A stretch of DNA of 64,000 nucleotides from Nemophila menziesii (lineage: Eukaryota; Streptophyta; Magnoliopsida; Boraginales; Hydrophyllaceae): assembly GCA_029959085.1 (NCBI GenBank), contig JARWIR010000062.1, positions 1,674,001-1,738,000 of the forward strand. Direction: 5' to 3'. This document shows positions 8,327 through 20,440 of the stretch, piece by piece. A program made the translations under genes and the position numbers. The first letter of the stretch is position 1. Each line of letters starts with the position of its first letter. Below the pieces are notes generated by a model, which made no database searches, was not told the DNA's origin, and saw only the letters and a list, made by a program, of their open reading frames with translations.

Positions 8327-9699
8327 ATTTTTGAGTTTGGGGTGGGGTTCGTTGCCTCATCCCAGTTTTTTATGTGTTATATGTTTTATTGCTTTCAATA
8401 AAATAATTTTCGGAGTTGCGTTTGACTGTAGAAGATTTTAAATGTCCCTTTAAGCATACTTTTGATGAATCTATGATAGTAAATAGTGGACTTTATGGAT
8501 TGATATAAAACGCATTTAGAATTGCATGCAAACATAGGTGATTAATAGGAAAAATTAATGAACAATGCAAATGAAGTAAGCTTGTACTTAAGGAATATGT
8601 TTGGTGTGTAGAAAGTGAAATCCTAATTAGTAGAGAACCCACCTAGATATGAACTAAAGACAAGCTATGTACTTAGGAAAATGATAGGGGCAGTTCTTTG
8701 TTAGCCATTTGTGCCTTTTTAGCCTTCTATCCCTTGTATTAATTATTATCCGTCTTAGCCCACTTTGAGCCTTAGCCTTTTCTTTGTAGCCACGATATAA
8801 GCCATTATCCCTTAGATTATTAGGCATGACCATATGACCCGCACTTGAATCACAATCCTGAGACATGTCTCGAGCTTGAGTTTGGGGTGGTGGGACCACT
8901 TATGGGGAATTTAATGGGTTGGGATTGATGTGCTTTGTATTGTAGCACAATTGCAGATGATATATACTTGTAACCCTTTGCCGGGAATGAAGAAAAATGA
9001 AAAAGAAAGAAAAAAATGAAAAATTTCGAAAAATCATACAGTAGAAACCGGGAACCCGGTTTGCTTCTGTACAAAAAAAAGAGAAAAAGAGAAAAGAAAA
9101 TAAAAAGAAAAATATGAATGAATAAAACATCCGGCAAAGTGGAATTTTTCTGAAAATCATCTTGTTTATAGTGGGTAGACATGGGACGCTAAATTATTGC
9201 GTATATGGGTGAGTGAGAACATCTTTTGAGCGTTAACTCAAGATCGAGGACATTGTTGATGGTAAGTGAGGAGAGAGCCAAAAGCTCACTTCAAATTTAC
9301 CAAATATACATCCACACCCGTCCTTAAGCAAATATTATAACCATAAAGACCTCGTGATTCCTAAGTGCATAGTGAATTTATGATTCTGTTGATAGGGAAT
9401 ATACTAGGTGGAGCGTTCAAAGCGATTTAGGATTAATGACCACCCTATAGCCATCATACAGAGATGAGTACAAGTGTAACCTTCAAGCATTGCAACTTTA
9501 ATTTTATGATTGATATTATGTGTGTTTGATGTTGCATTTTAGATATATGTTATATTAATTTCTAGAGTTTGCTATATGAGATTTATTTTGAGAATTGCTT
9601 TAGGGTTTATTTGTTAGCTTCTACTTGTTTATACGCTTACTTAAACCCCTTTGTTTTGTTTTACTTTGTCGGGACGACAAAGGTTTGAGTTGGGGGTCT

Positions 9700-11270
9700 T
9701 GATGTCACCCTAATTGTTCTTATTTTCGACCCTTGGGAGACATCATTTTTGGTGTTTATTTACTTAATTTGATAGACTTTTGGACTAAATATGCAATAAT
9801 ATGATTTTCCTCTTTTATTTCTAGCATTTTTAATTTATTAAACTTTTGCACGTAATATTGGTGTTTTTAGTGTAAATTTTACAGGTTTTAGATGTTAGCT
9901 AGAAGAGGAATCCAAGGAGAAAGTCAAAGATCGTGAATTAGAGTCAAGACTTGAAGATAACTCCCGAAGATATTATTTTTAGAGCTGAAAATCTGTTTTT
10001 CAGGCCATAGATTGCTGATTTCGAGGTGCTTAAGAGCTGATTTAGCCGCTGACCTTTGAAGAGAAAGCATTCCTTATCGAGTTACGGAACTTTAGCAACT
10101 GGAATGAGGTCAATCGGAGTCATAACGAAGCGGGAAAAGCCGTTTTAGTGAAGGTGTATCAGCAGTTACGGGATTTTGGGCTTAGAATTTGGGCTTGGAC
10201 ATTTAATTAGTGTTTTATTACTAGGTCCAAGCCCTAATCCGTTTTTCTACCTATAAAAGGAGCCTTTGACTTCTATTTTTCATACAATTCATTCTTTACA
10301 ATTAAAAACACCAGAGAGAAGCAACAGAAGGAAGGAAGAAAAAGCTGCCAGAGCTGGAGTGGGTCTATAGCTCCGTTCTCAGTCATTCCATTTCCGGAAA
10401 TTATGTTTCTTTTATCTTTTATTTGTAATCAAGTATGAATTCCTTTACTTTTAATTTAGTTTTTCTTTCAATTAATATGAGTTAAACATTTATTAGTGCT
10501 TGAGAACGCATAATGGGTTAATCCCAATTTGATTTCATTCTATACATTTGGATTTGGGATATTTATTATTTAAATCAAATTGGGTAATTCGTATTTTTCT
10601 TTAATTTGCATTTTAATTACTATTATTGACGTAATTAACCAATGATAGGACTTAGTATCTAGGCTATTCCAATTAGTGGCGATTGGATCACCTTGACGGG
10701 GGGTTTAGGTACCGAACTAGTTAACGAATGTAGGTTAGAAATTATTTGACTCTTACGAGCTTAATTAAACCTATGGCCTATTGGGTAATTTATACTTAAA
10801 CACTTGAGAGTGGACTATAATCACCCTGACGGGGTTTGTAGCACTTGAGAGTTGCTCCTTAGTCCATCCTGACGGGGGTAAGGAGAATATAGAATCCCGA
10901 CCAATACAAATTTACCAATTTGTCCCTTAAACAATGTATGAAATGAATGATAGTTAGGAAAATCCTTGCGTCTCTCAAGTACTACCTTCTCATACTTGCG
11001 TTTCACATTTATTTACTTGCATTTTAGTATTTAATTGCATTTTCCATTTAGTCTTTCATTACTTAGAATAATAAAAACAAACAAACAATCAATATATCTT
11101 TTACTTACTTTCATAAGTGCAATCAGTCATTAATAGATAAGCATTGTAGTCAACCATCCCGTCCTTGGAACGAATCTGTTTTATCAACTATATTACTTGG
11201 GACAACCGTACACTTGCGGTTGTGGTTCGATTATTATTTGCATTTATTTAGAACACACAAAGGACCACCA
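9700..11270 (+). repeat. E2 3' LTR (1571 bp)
   Basis: Begins TGATGTCACC directly after the PPT GAGTTGGGGGTCT and ends GGACCACCA. GAGACATCA at 9737-9745 pairs with the start. TATA-like CTATAAAAGG is near 10251. The same LTR family occurs in reverse at 63764-64000, and E6 is a relative. A TSD would be ATAAA (11271-11275); its partner is outside the window. Confidence 0.88.
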
Positions 11271-12500
11271 ATAAACCACTTATATCACAAAAGTTCATGC
11301 AGAAACTCAATATTAAATATGTGGAGACGTCCTCATTCTTATGTTATACAATGACGTTAGGGTTTTACTTTTTGAAAAATCTTGATGAGTTTTCTATGAT
11401 AAGAAAATCACCAAGATACTTGGATTGATATTAATTTTCTTAATGAACACAAGTTCCCGAAGCACAAGTGTCTGGAGAACGGATAGGTGCTCGAAGCACT
11501 TAGAACGTCTGGAAATACAAAATTCTCGAAGAACGAGAAGTTCTGGAGCATAAGAAATTCATACAGAACATAACATGCAAGAGAAAAGAATTTCAATTAT
11601 ATAACAGGAAGCAATTAGCATGGATTACTTCCTCACAAGTACAATATTATCTTAGGATGATATCCTCAATTATGTACTTTTTTCCTTCATCAAGTATTGT
11701 CCAAATGAGTTTTTCTTGACAGGGTTTTAATGAGTCATATCTTTCAATGAATATCTAAAGAGAAGTGTTATGAATTATTTAGTTATTACTGGATATTTCT
11801 CGATAAAGGTATAACGTATAGAAACAACTTGCAACAGCTTATGATGAAACATATAGCGGATGCGGCTTAAGTTTCGTAACAGGTTCAACTATTAGTTATG
11901 CAAGTACTTATGTTTTCCTATATATAGTACGATTTCCATATCATATGGTAAGCAATCTAAATTCCACATAATATTAATACGAGATTATATTTCTCTATAT
12001 TTTGATTTATAAATATTAATTTTATAACAATAAGTATGATTTTACATTTTTTTAAACTTGGTATATGACTACTACAATCAATGTCTCATATCGGTTTTAA
12101 AGTTGGGCCGGCATCCAAAGTGCAACGTGTCTGAATTCTTTTAAATCTTAAGAGAAAAATATAATAATTCCAGCCTAATTATTTGCTCTTAATATTATCT
12201 TACAACGCAACCAATTATTCTAATTTTTAATCCTTTGAATAAACACAGATCTACCCTTAATTATCTCCTATTATTGGTGTAGTATTTTTTTACTTAAGAT
12301 AATCATAAATCAAGATAGCAATATTGCCGCTGAAAATTGTATTTCACACTATCTTATTCTTTTATTGTCATTCCATTGAGAGAGTTTGTTTTTAGTACGT
12401 TAAGGATATGCATTGTCTGACCTTATCATCTCATATGGTACTTTCCCGTTTCCACTTTTCAAGTTCCAACAGACTGGCTTGGAGCATCACGAAGAAACTA
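11271..12500. other. Intergenic, no gene recognised
   Basis: AT-rich sequence between E2 and the AWPM-19-like gene. At 11455-11560 it holds a patch with irregular repeats of CGAAGCAC and TCTGGAG and an HSE-like TTCTCGAAGAACGAGAAG. No coding frame on either strand looks real. Confidence 0.5.
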
Positions 12501-12515
12501 ACACACAGAATACAC

Positions 12516-12572
12516 CACGTGTTACTCCACCTGTACATTGCAAAGCATAATTGCAGCTACGTGTCATGCATG
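12516..12572 (+). promoter_or_regulatory. ABRE/G-box and RY motifs upstream of the AWPM-19-like gene
   Basis: The palindromic G-box CACGTG is at 12516-12521, an ABRE-type ACGTGTC at 12559-12565 and the RY motif CATGCATG at 12565-12572. All lie 120-180 bp before the start codon. ABRE plus RY is the usual pattern of ABA- and ABI3-controlled late-embryogenesis genes, consistent with AWPM-19 proteins being ABA- and seed-associated. Binding is inferred, not shown. Confidence 0.6.
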
Positions 12573-12691
12573 CATATCTCATGTTTTCTCTCTTATATTA
12601 TTTTAGTGTTTGCTAAATTTTCCCTGTCTTTCCAGTGCAGGCTTATTTTTAACATAAACTTTAGAGAGAAAAACTAAATTGATCAGGAAAA

Positions 12692-13401
12692 ATGGCTAGG
12701 ACCGTTGGAAGAAATCTTGCAGCACCATTGCTTTTTCTTAATCTGTTAATGTATGTAATTGTGCTTGGCTTTGCTAGTTGGTGTCTTAATAGGTTCATCA
12801 ATGGCACAACTGGTCATCCTAGTAAGCTTTCTCTCTTCTCTTTTCTCTCTTCTCTCTCTTTCTGAATCTTGTATATAAGTGGACAAAGTCATGAGAATAA
12901 TTTGGAACTTGCAGGTATGGGGGGAAATGGAGCAACCATGTTCTTCCTAATATTTTCCATTCTAGCTGCTGTTCTTGGTATAGCATCAAAATTTGCAGGT
13001 GGCAATCATTTAAGAGCTTGGAGAAATGATAGTCTAGCTGCAGCTGGATCATCTTCAATTGTAGCTTGGGCTGTAACTGCTTTAGCCTTGGGGTACTTAC
13101 AGTTTATACTTTGTGTTTCACCTTAAATTTTTCACTATAATGCTAATAATGATGTGTCTTCAGGTTGGCGTGTAAGCATATTAACGTAGGAGGGTGGAGA
13201 GGATGGAGATTAAGAGTACTTGAAGGGTTTATAATAGTTCTAGCATTCACTGAGCTCCTTTATGTATTATTGCTTCATGCTGGAATGTTTAGCAGTAAGT
13301 ATGGGCCAGGTTACAGGGACCCTGACCCTGACTATGGTGTCGGTGTTCATGCACCAGGAGAGCACCATAAAGGTACTGGAGTCACCGGGGCAAGGGTTTG
13401 A
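12692..13401 (+). CDS. AWPM-19-like plasma-membrane protein
   Basis: Three exons: 12692-12821, 12915-13092 and 13164-13401, separated by GT-AG introns of 93 and 71 bp; phases agree and give 181 residues. Four hydrophobic segments are visible: ~10-32 in exon 1, two in exon 2, and ~135-157 in exon 3. The family signature GGWRGWRLRVLE is followed by FSSKYGPGYRD and an acidic/Gly-rich tail. AWPM-19 proteins were first described from ABA-treated wheat cell membranes, and the rice member PM1 has been reported to promote ABA uptake. The start ATG opens MARTVGRN, which is typical of the family. ABRE and RY motifs upstream suggest ABA/seed regulation. No inactivating changes are seen. Confidence 0.92.
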
Positions 13402-13663
13402 TTGATCCAGGATATATGATCTTGCTGATTAATTAAATTAATAGTACTGTTGCCTTAAGATCTCAGATCTCAGGCTACCTTGACTTGTGTTTATTAGTGA
13501 TCCTCTGTTTCAGTTGTTTGTACGATGTAATTTTATGTTTATGTATTTAGTAGTTGTAAGTACGTTGTAATTTATGCTTTTGTATTGAAGGGGATCTAAT
13601 CTTGTCTGTCTTTTTTCTTAGTAATAATGAATCTTCTTGTTTTACAGAAATTGACTTGAATTT

Positions 13664-13780
13664 AAATTTTTTTTTTTTTTTTTTTTTTTGAGTACATGAG
13701 AGAGCCACTTTGGGCTCGGAATCATTTCGACTCCAATGAGATTACCTTGATTGGTAGGGTTAATTCCTTTTTCAGATATA
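13664..13780 (-). mobile_element. SINE-like 3' fragment (minus strand)
   Basis: The T run at 13664-13689 is the A-tail in reverse. The adjoining sequence (GAGTCGAAATGATTCCGAGC on the minus strand) matches the units at 59375-59410 and 59493-59535. The 5' tRNA-like part is not evident. It lies about 260 bp after the AWPM-19-like stop codon. Confidence 0.55.
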
Positions 13781-15265
13781 AATAAAGTTTAGAATAAATA
13801 TATACCGTTCAAATAAAATCATGATTCCGACCAAGAAATAAAAAAGACAAGGTTAAATCATGATTTGCATGATTAAGTGGTACTTTAATTGCTACTAGTA
13901 TTTTATATGATTGTTTATTGGTTGGTAATTTATCATTGATTTCAAAATTTAATTCTCTATACATTTTATGCTTTTTCTTTCTTTATTCTTCAAATAATTT
14001 GTCCTATTTTGTCTTATCCCGTGTTATATTGAGTTGTTTTGTCCTTGTCCTGAGTTATATTGAGTTGTTTAGTCCTTGTCCCGAGTTATATTGAGTTTGT
14101 CTTTGTCATGAGTTCTATTGAGATTTGGTCAATAATGGTTAGCTTAACTAGCTTATTGATTTTTTTGGTCTAGTGTTGGGCTTGGGTTAGTTTAATTTGG
14201 TCGGTCACAATATTTCTTCTATATCTTTGTTTTGATTGTAAAATATTATACTAACTGGATATACACCAGTGATATATTCATAAAGTAGTAATGTGTACAC
14301 GTAACAACTTATATAATACAATATTTATATCATATTTTAATTATTTTGAATTTAGTTGTAAATGTATTCTTTAGATTAAAACCTCAAATCAAAATACCAA
14401 AATAGCACAGCAAGAAATATATGCAAGAAATAAAGAACACCAAAGATTTTATCGTGGTTCAGTAATTGATCTACATCTACGTTGAGCTCCAATGAGAGTT
14501 GAGAGTTGCTTAGTCACTAGAATGCCACAAGTATTACAACGTTGCAATACACTTCTCAATACAAACCCAAATAAATCGAATATATCAAGTGTCAAACTAA
14601 TCTCTAACCCTAACTGAAAGAATAAGACTTATCTAGTGATTAATCAAGGTGATTATCACAAGTTACAAGAGATATAGGAACTCAGAAGCTAATCTATCGA
14701 TTACAAGAAAAACCAGAGGTGCAACAGCAGGGTTTTGAACGAGAGAGGTGAGAGAGTTGTGAGCATGAAGAGAGAAGGATTATGACTTCGGTCAAACCCC
14801 TTTTCCTTTTATATGAGACATAAGGAAGGAGTGCATGAGAGTCATCAGATTCATTTTAGTATCAAGGGATATAAACGACCTACGTCCTCACGAGACTTAA
14901 AATGAGTCAAAAGACCACTTCACCGGATATATAGCTTTTAACATAACATAGATATATATTCAACAAATTTCTTTATATTTTGAGTTGTCGCCTTTAATTT
15001 ATAACACATTACGAGTCTTTGTTAGTTGATCAGATTTTTAGATTCAATTCTTTATTCTAAGAATTATTATTGTTTTTCTAAGTTACAAATCATTACTTTA
15101 GGAGCATCGTTCCGAAGAGAAAAGGAATAGGAGCATATATTTTTGTAAGTTTTGAGAATGACATTTTTTGTAGTAGTCTGAGCATGAAATTTTTATTATA
15201 TGACCCCAAACTTTTTTGTTTAAAAGGAAAAAGCAAGAGTGCATATCTCTCGGGACTTATGACTT
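13781..15265. other. Intergenic with tandem repeat and possible Copia LTR remnant
   Basis: At 14016-14123 there is an imperfect ~33-bp tandem repeat (GTTATATTGAGTTG...TCCTTGTC, about 3-4 copies). At 14380-14500, AAAGAACACCAAAGATTTTA and CGTGGTTCAGTAATTGATCT resemble the R-U5 segment common in plant Copia LTRs, but I cannot set element borders. No gene is seen. Confidence 0.4.
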
Positions 15266-16166
15266 CTTTTTTGTCAGAAGGAAACAAGTTAACAAAGGTT
15301 ACACATCTGATTAGGAAAAGTAGAAGCGCCTAAGATTGTTACACTGGTGCAGATTAATATTACGTCTAGTGCATTTAGCAAGTGCATCTGCTGTTCCATT
15401 AAACTTCCTGTTAATATGACAAACTTTCCAATCTTTAAATTTGGAAAACCAGTTCTTCATTTCAGCAACGAGAGGATAAATTTGCCAACGAAGACCTGAA
15501 TTTTGGTAAATTCCTTGAATAAGTTCAAGGTTGTCGGAGTAGAAAGAAACACTACGATGACCGAGGAAAGATGACTTCCTCAAAGCAAGGAGAAGAGCCC
15601 AACTTTCTCCAGGCTCTTAATACGACACCTTTTATTTATCTTCTTTGTAATAATACCATTTTTATCAACTCCAATAGCTGCGATCCGACAGGTTCCCAAT
15701 CTTTAGAAAAAGAACCACCACAAATCCACAGGAGATCGGAGTCATCCAATATAAGAGGGTTATTAATATCTTCTTCCTGACCACCATTAATCGCTTTAAC
15801 CCCTTTGACACTGTCTTTTTTTGTCTTTGGCTGAATAAAGTCATTAAGCATACCTTTAACCTTATAATTTATATCTCTAATATTCCATTCCACCTTATCA
15901 AAAAAACCTCTCATTTTAGCTTTCCAAATAAACCAGCAAGTTAATAAAGTAGAAGTCGTAATCTCTTTTTTATCACAACCGTTCAAACTATAAGCTTCAA
16001 TGGTCTCAAGGAACCAGGTTGAGAAATTACCTTTAAAACTTCTATCAATCTTAATTTGCATGGTACAATTAGCCCAAACTGCTAACCTAAATGGACATCT
16101 CAAGAAAAGATGCTCTATATCTTCATATCCCTCTTCACACCAGCCACAAATTCCATCATACATACA
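15266..16166 (-). pseudogene. LINE fragment: zinc-binding RT tail and RNase H
   Basis: On the minus strand, 16163-15636 reads a zf-RVT-like segment (CGWCEEGYEDIEHLFLRCPF) followed by the linker typical of plant L1 ORF2. 15583-15311, in another frame, reads the RNase H end (FYSDNLELI ... NRKFNGTADALAKC). A short A-run at about 15266-15271 would be the 3' tail, so this is a 5'-truncated LINE copy broken by at least one frameshift. The end protein resembles that of the LINE at 38223-43640, suggesting one family. Confidence 0.75.
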
Positions 16167-16169
16167 TAT

Positions 16170-16920
16170 CTTTTAATTTTGATGCACTTTTTATATATTT
16201 TTGACACATACAAACACTCTTATTTACTAACCGACTTTTGTTAACTATATATACACCACTTACCTCCTTAATTACCTCCTTAATGTTTAACATACCAAAA
16301 TAAAGATCAGGAAGGATCACTACTTTCTACCATAATTCAATAAGCAAGATTGTGACTATAAAAGGTATGGATAAAATTATTGAAGAAGTTATGGTAAATG
16401 TATTAATTTACTTATATATATTTTGATTAATATAAATTAGTATTCCAGATGAATACGTATAAGAGATTTTTGTTTCAATATGATAGATAAAAAAATGATG
16501 GTTGGGATGAGAGGGAATTAATTCTAACTTGAGGGGTTTCTTGGGCAATAATCCTATTTTTTATATCACGATAGTATTTTTGAAATAATAATATTGTATG
16601 AGTAATATTTTATGGATCAAGTATTTTGGATGAATACGAGAATTTCGCTATGTTACGGTAATATTCCTAAAGTAATAATATCGTAAGAAAAAGTTTTGAT
16701 ATCTGCGGCTACTTTTGCATAACACGGAGCCTGATCCTAATATGTAAAACTAAAAATGACAACAGTTAGGATTAAAGAAAGAAGTGTTTACTTCAGGATC
16801 AACATGGATTGATTCAATTGAACACGACAACTCTAATAAAATTCTACCCAACTACAACAAACCTACTAATAGTAACGGATGATATTACAATCTGCAACCT
16901 TCAACCACAAGGGAATATAA
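16170..16920. other. Intergenic, nothing recognised
   Basis: AT-rich DNA between the LINE fragment and the 3' end of the HAD gene. The last ~150 bp probably contain the 3' UTR of that gene. No repeat or ORF can be supported. Confidence 0.4.
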
Positions 16921-18094
16921 TCAAGGTGTGAGGTCGAAATTTTCTTCCAAGAGTTTTTGTACTTGAGCAAGAGAAGAAACCTTATAATCAGGCTTATGCT
17001 TTACATTTGCATATTCTTCAGAACTATATCTCCCTGTTTCGTCAAGCAAGCATGTAAAAGCTCCTGCTCTTTTCCCACACGCCACCTGTGTAAACACAAA
17101 AACATGATCAATCATTTGACCTACGAGCTCGCAATCATGGAGTTATGAAGAAACGAGAGCTCACATCATCTTTAAGGCTATCACCTATCATCATTACTTC
17201 ATTAGCTGGAATTTCCCAGGTTGTACAGATATGTAGTAAAGGAGCTGGACTTGGTTTATAAGGACGAAATTCCCTGCTTAATGCTGGACAAAACTTCAGC
17301 TGAAGCAGTTTGAAATTAATTTATTATTAAATAAATAGTTTCCAATGTCTAAATGAAATGAAATTTCTCATAAATTTTCTTTTTACTCACCCCAAACCGT
17401 TGATGAAACAAGTCAACTGCTTGCTTGACATTTCTAGTGATTAATCCTCTCCTAAAATTGAAATAACAAAAATATATAAGGAAAATTCTTGAATCCATAT
17501 GTGAATGTATATCTGATTTACCTTATACTTTTTGACTCTAGACAACCATAAAGCTCAAGCGCACCTGCATAATGGTGAAATTAGAGAAAAGAAATTGCAA
17601 AATTAAATATATATATTCACAAACAGAAACACTAGGTTGCCTAATTAAAAATCATTATAAGTTTTCCATGGTGAAATCTGAAGATTACTACACCTATGTT
17701 CATATGGGTAACAATTGAGGGGATGAGACCAACCAGGCATGATTTGGAGGCGATCAAGGCCTTGTTTTTCGAAATCAGCGATGATTTCGTACGCGCGACG
17801 CTGATCTTCGGGGTTCCAACTCTCAATCTGATGCAAAATATCAATACCAGAAGGGCTATTCTTCCTCACTTCCAAGTATTCATCTTCACCTAACACCGCC
17901 TTGTACATTGCTGTAAAATCGATCACCGGTACCGTTAGGGTTCCGTCCATGTCAAACACCACACCCCTCAACCGCGGCTTCGATGTAACGGTGACGGAAG
18001 CTGATGTCGACATTTTCGAGAATCTACGAAAGGACGGAAATGACCTTGGGGTTAGATAATGAAGAGCTGCTCTAGACCTAAGTAGGAGGGGCAT
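16921..18094 (-). CDS. HAD-superfamily hydrolase (complete, five exons)
   Basis: Exons on the minus strand: 18094-17734, 17564-17522, 17451-17391, 17299-17165 and 17085-16921. All introns are GT-AG; the exons total 765 nt, giving 254 residues and a TGA stop. HAD motifs are in order: motif I FDMDGT with Asp48 and Asp50, motif II LITRN with Thr140, motif III Lys170 in RPYKPSP, and motif IV GDSLKDD (Asp195, Asp199/200). It closely resembles the small plant HAD proteins of the Arabidopsis At2g33255 type; the substrate is unknown. Residues 1-27 are basic and Ser/Arg-rich, which looks like an organelle transit peptide; Met28 is an alternative cytosolic start. No damage is seen, so it is probably functional. 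Confidence 0.9.
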
Positions 18095-18271
18095 TGCTAT
18101 CCATATATTTAAGAGAGATGGGAAGAAGAATGAATAGTTTCCTTAACCACACCAAAAAGACAGTGTTGTTGTTTTTTTTTTTTAATTACGTGGGTTACGG
18201 AGTTTTTTTTAATAATATACCAAATATATAAAATAATTGCAAGAATATACCAAAAATAAAATCAAATTACG

Positions 18272-18492
18272 TGCCCGTTTGAAAGTGTTTTTTTGGAAAA
18301 GCACTTAAAAGTGTTTCTATTATTTTAAGAGTGTTTTTTATCTTGAAAAACACTTTTATAAGAAGCACCAAATCTTGAAAAAAGCACTTAAAATAATTTT
18401 AGATTTCAAAATTATTTTTTAATTTTTTTTCAAATTTCAAATTTTATTCTAAAAGCGCTTTTTACTCTAAAATAAGCACTTCCAAACAAGCA
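18272..18492. mobile_element. MITE with ~16-bp imperfect terminal inverted repeats
   Basis: The ends TGCCCGTTTGAAAGTG and CACTTCCAAACAAGCA pair at 13 of 16 positions. The inside is AT-rich and rich in AAAGCACTT/AAGTGCTTTT-like pairs, so it folds on itself. The 221-bp size and the GCCCGTTTGGA-like terminus fit hAT- or Harbinger-type MITEs. No clear target duplication was found. It lies about 180 bp upstream of the HAD gene start. Confidence 0.6.
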
Positions 18493-18738
18493 TATTAGTC
18501 GCCATTCATAAGTGAATTGACATCAATTTAGTTTTCTTTAATAATTTATATATGAGGAATCTACTATTTGCAACCCAAATATCACATCCATTAGGATATA
18601 AAGCCTAGTTAGTACAACCTTCATTATAAGGCCTAGTTACATTTTTTGCTTGGATTTTTTCCATCTATACCCTTTTTAATTATTATTTATTCAGAAATTT
18701 GTTTTTATTTTTTTTCTTCTTTTCTTTAAACGAATGGA

Positions 18739-18758
18739 TCCGTACCCATGGGTACGGA
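18739..18758. repeat. Perfect 20-bp palindrome
   Basis: TCCGTACCCATGGGTACGGA is exactly self-complementary. About 130 bp downstream (near 18880-18907) GTACGTGTACCCAATGATCC and GTACAC repeat parts of it. The role is unknown. The rest of 18500-19080 is AT-rich and without genes. Confidence 0.6.
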
Positions 18759-19121
18759 CCTATATTAGGTGTGTACAGACATATATATTATTGTGTACAA
18801 ACCTATATATTTTTTAACGTTTTCAAGGTGTGTTTGTTCCGATTTTTTTTTTGTATATGTTCATTTTCTCAGGCATGTCCAAGTACGTGTACCCAATGAT
18901 CCGTACACAAGTCATTATTTGTCCATATTTAGGCTAATGTGTCCATTAATATATTGGAAAGGCTGTAATTAGTGTCCATATTTATACAGATTCCTCAAGA
19001 TTAATGTGTAATTGGTGTTTAGTTTTCACCTACAAAATTAACAAAATATATTAGAGTTTAATGACCTAAGACACGGTTTTAAAAAAATAAAAATTTATTG
19101 GCTGAGCCCATCAGGTCTGGA

Positions 19122-19201
19122 CACATTGTGTCCTGGCCCAACAAGTCTGAACCCAAGTTATCACATTGTGTCCTGGCCCAACAAGTCTGAACCCAAGTTA
19201 T
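19122..19201 (+). repeat. 40-bp direct repeat, two copies
   Basis: CACATTGTGTCCTGGCCCAA and the following 20 bp occur twice without a gap (19122-19161 and 19162-19201) with no difference by eye. The flanks are AT-rich, and 19230-19794 shows nothing recognisable. Confidence 0.8.
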
Positions 19202-19794
19202 CTGGACCAAAAAACGAAGGCCCTTGAGCCGATTATGGCTGGACACTCACGGCCAAAAAAAAACAAAAAAAGACAGATATATATATGTGTGTAAATAGTA
19301 ATATATTAATTTAAAATATATAATTTTTGTATTATTTAATATTATAAATATATATTATTTATTATAATTTGATAAATATATTTTTTATTGGATTAGATTA
19401 AAGGAAATTATTTAAATATTACTTTGAATATATTGTTAAAAGTAATATAAATTGCCCATTTAAATCATGATTAGAAAAATTTATGCCCAAAAGTTGACAG
19501 GTTATTATTTCTTTCCAATTAGATTATCAAGTTTCCCATTTATATAAAAAATCTATTACCATTTTACTTTCTTACTTTTTTTATTGTTATTAACCAAAAA
19601 TAGAGGCATTTTTTAAAAGAAACCTAATAAAATTACATTATTGTTAAATTAAGCTTTTAATAATTTATTTAAAAAAAAATATCTAATAAAATAATTATTT
19701 ATAGAAAATATTTTTTTATATTTTGTATACCTTTATTACCTTTATTATTAAATATATTATTTTTAATACAATATTTATTTTTAGATATTAAACA

Positions 19795-20395
19795 AATAAT
19801 AGGGTACCACCACCACAACCACCACCCCACCACCACCACCACTACTATGTATTTAACCACCATTACAGCTACCACAATCACAACCACCACCACCACCTCA
19901 ACCACCACAACCACCACCACCTACTACTAATTCCATTACACGCGCGCATCAGTGAATTTTTTTTAAATCGTCATAACAAATTCTAAAAAAATCAAAAAAA
20001 TAAAAAATTTGTATTTTTGGATAAAACTAATTAATATTTACGTCTATGATTTTTTTAGTTAATCTTTTTTGTTTTTAATTTTTTTTCGAAGACACGAAAT
20101 TTACTGTTTTAAACATGAAAATAGTGAATTTTCTTTTCGCAAACATGAAACTCACTACGAAAAAAATTTAAAAATTTAAAAAAAATCATAGACGTAAATA
20201 TTAATTTTCTTTATCCAAAAATGCGAATTTTTTATTATTCCGATTTTTTTGGAATTAGTTATGACGATTTTAAAAAAAAAATCACGGACGCTCGCGTGTG
20301 TAAGGAAATTAGTAGTAGGTAAAGGTGATGGTGGTAGGGTGATGGTGGTGACGGTGGTGTTGGGGTGTCGTGGTCGTGGTGGTGGAAGGTTTTAC
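19795..20395. mobile_element. Foldback element FB1 with CCA/TGG triplet ends
   Basis: The left arm (19800-20060) and right arm (20160-20390) are imperfect reverse complements: CCACCACC tracts, CTACTACTAATTCC, ACGCGCGC, TCGTCATAACAAATTC and TTTACGTCTATGATTTTTTT on the left reappear inverted on the right. The centre has GTGAATTTTC/AACATGAAA motifs. FB2 at 43912-44456 has the same plan. The long Val-rich minus-strand frame here is only the triplet tract. Confidence 0.75.
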
Positions 20396-20440
20396 TCGCA
20401 AATGGGATAGATCCATCCTAGTTTTACAATAGAGACGGGA

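Larger units (their letters stand above)
7156..11270 (+). mobile_element. E2: 3' part of a second non-autonomous element, disrupted by E1
   Basis: The internal region runs from 7156 to the PPT at 9683-9699, followed by a 3' LTR. The upstream part (5' LTR and ORF1) must lie left of the window because E1 is inserted at 7155/7156. It shares with E1/E3/E4 the post-ORF2 hairpin, the four PPT-like motifs (7900-7915, 8331-8348, 8873-8895, 9683-9699) and the phrase CCGGCAAAGTGGAATTTT (~9131), but is otherwise well diverged. No intact ORF2 is found; 7986-8189 is a short Lys/Arg-rich frame of unclear origin. Confidence 0.8.

Noticed and set aside
9100..9182. Phe/Leu-rich minus-strand frames suggesting a membrane peptide
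   Set aside because: They come from A/G-rich noncoding sequence before the E2 PPT that is shared, without the frame, by E1, E3 and E4.
11510..11560. Heat-shock-element-like TTCTCGAAGAACGAGAAG
   Set aside because: Spacing of the GAA/TTC units is irregular and the nearest gene start is over 1 kb away.
12408..12677. 89-codon frame upstream of the AWPM-19-like gene
   Set aside because: It overlaps the promoter motifs and 5' UTR and has no family features.
14380..14500. Copia LTR
   Set aside because: Only short motif resemblance; no termini, PBS, PPT or coding region could be found, so it is mentioned only as a possible remnant.
19699..19920. 73-codon Val-rich frame on the minus strand
   Set aside because: It is the reverse reading of the CCA triplet tract in FB1 and has no protein character.
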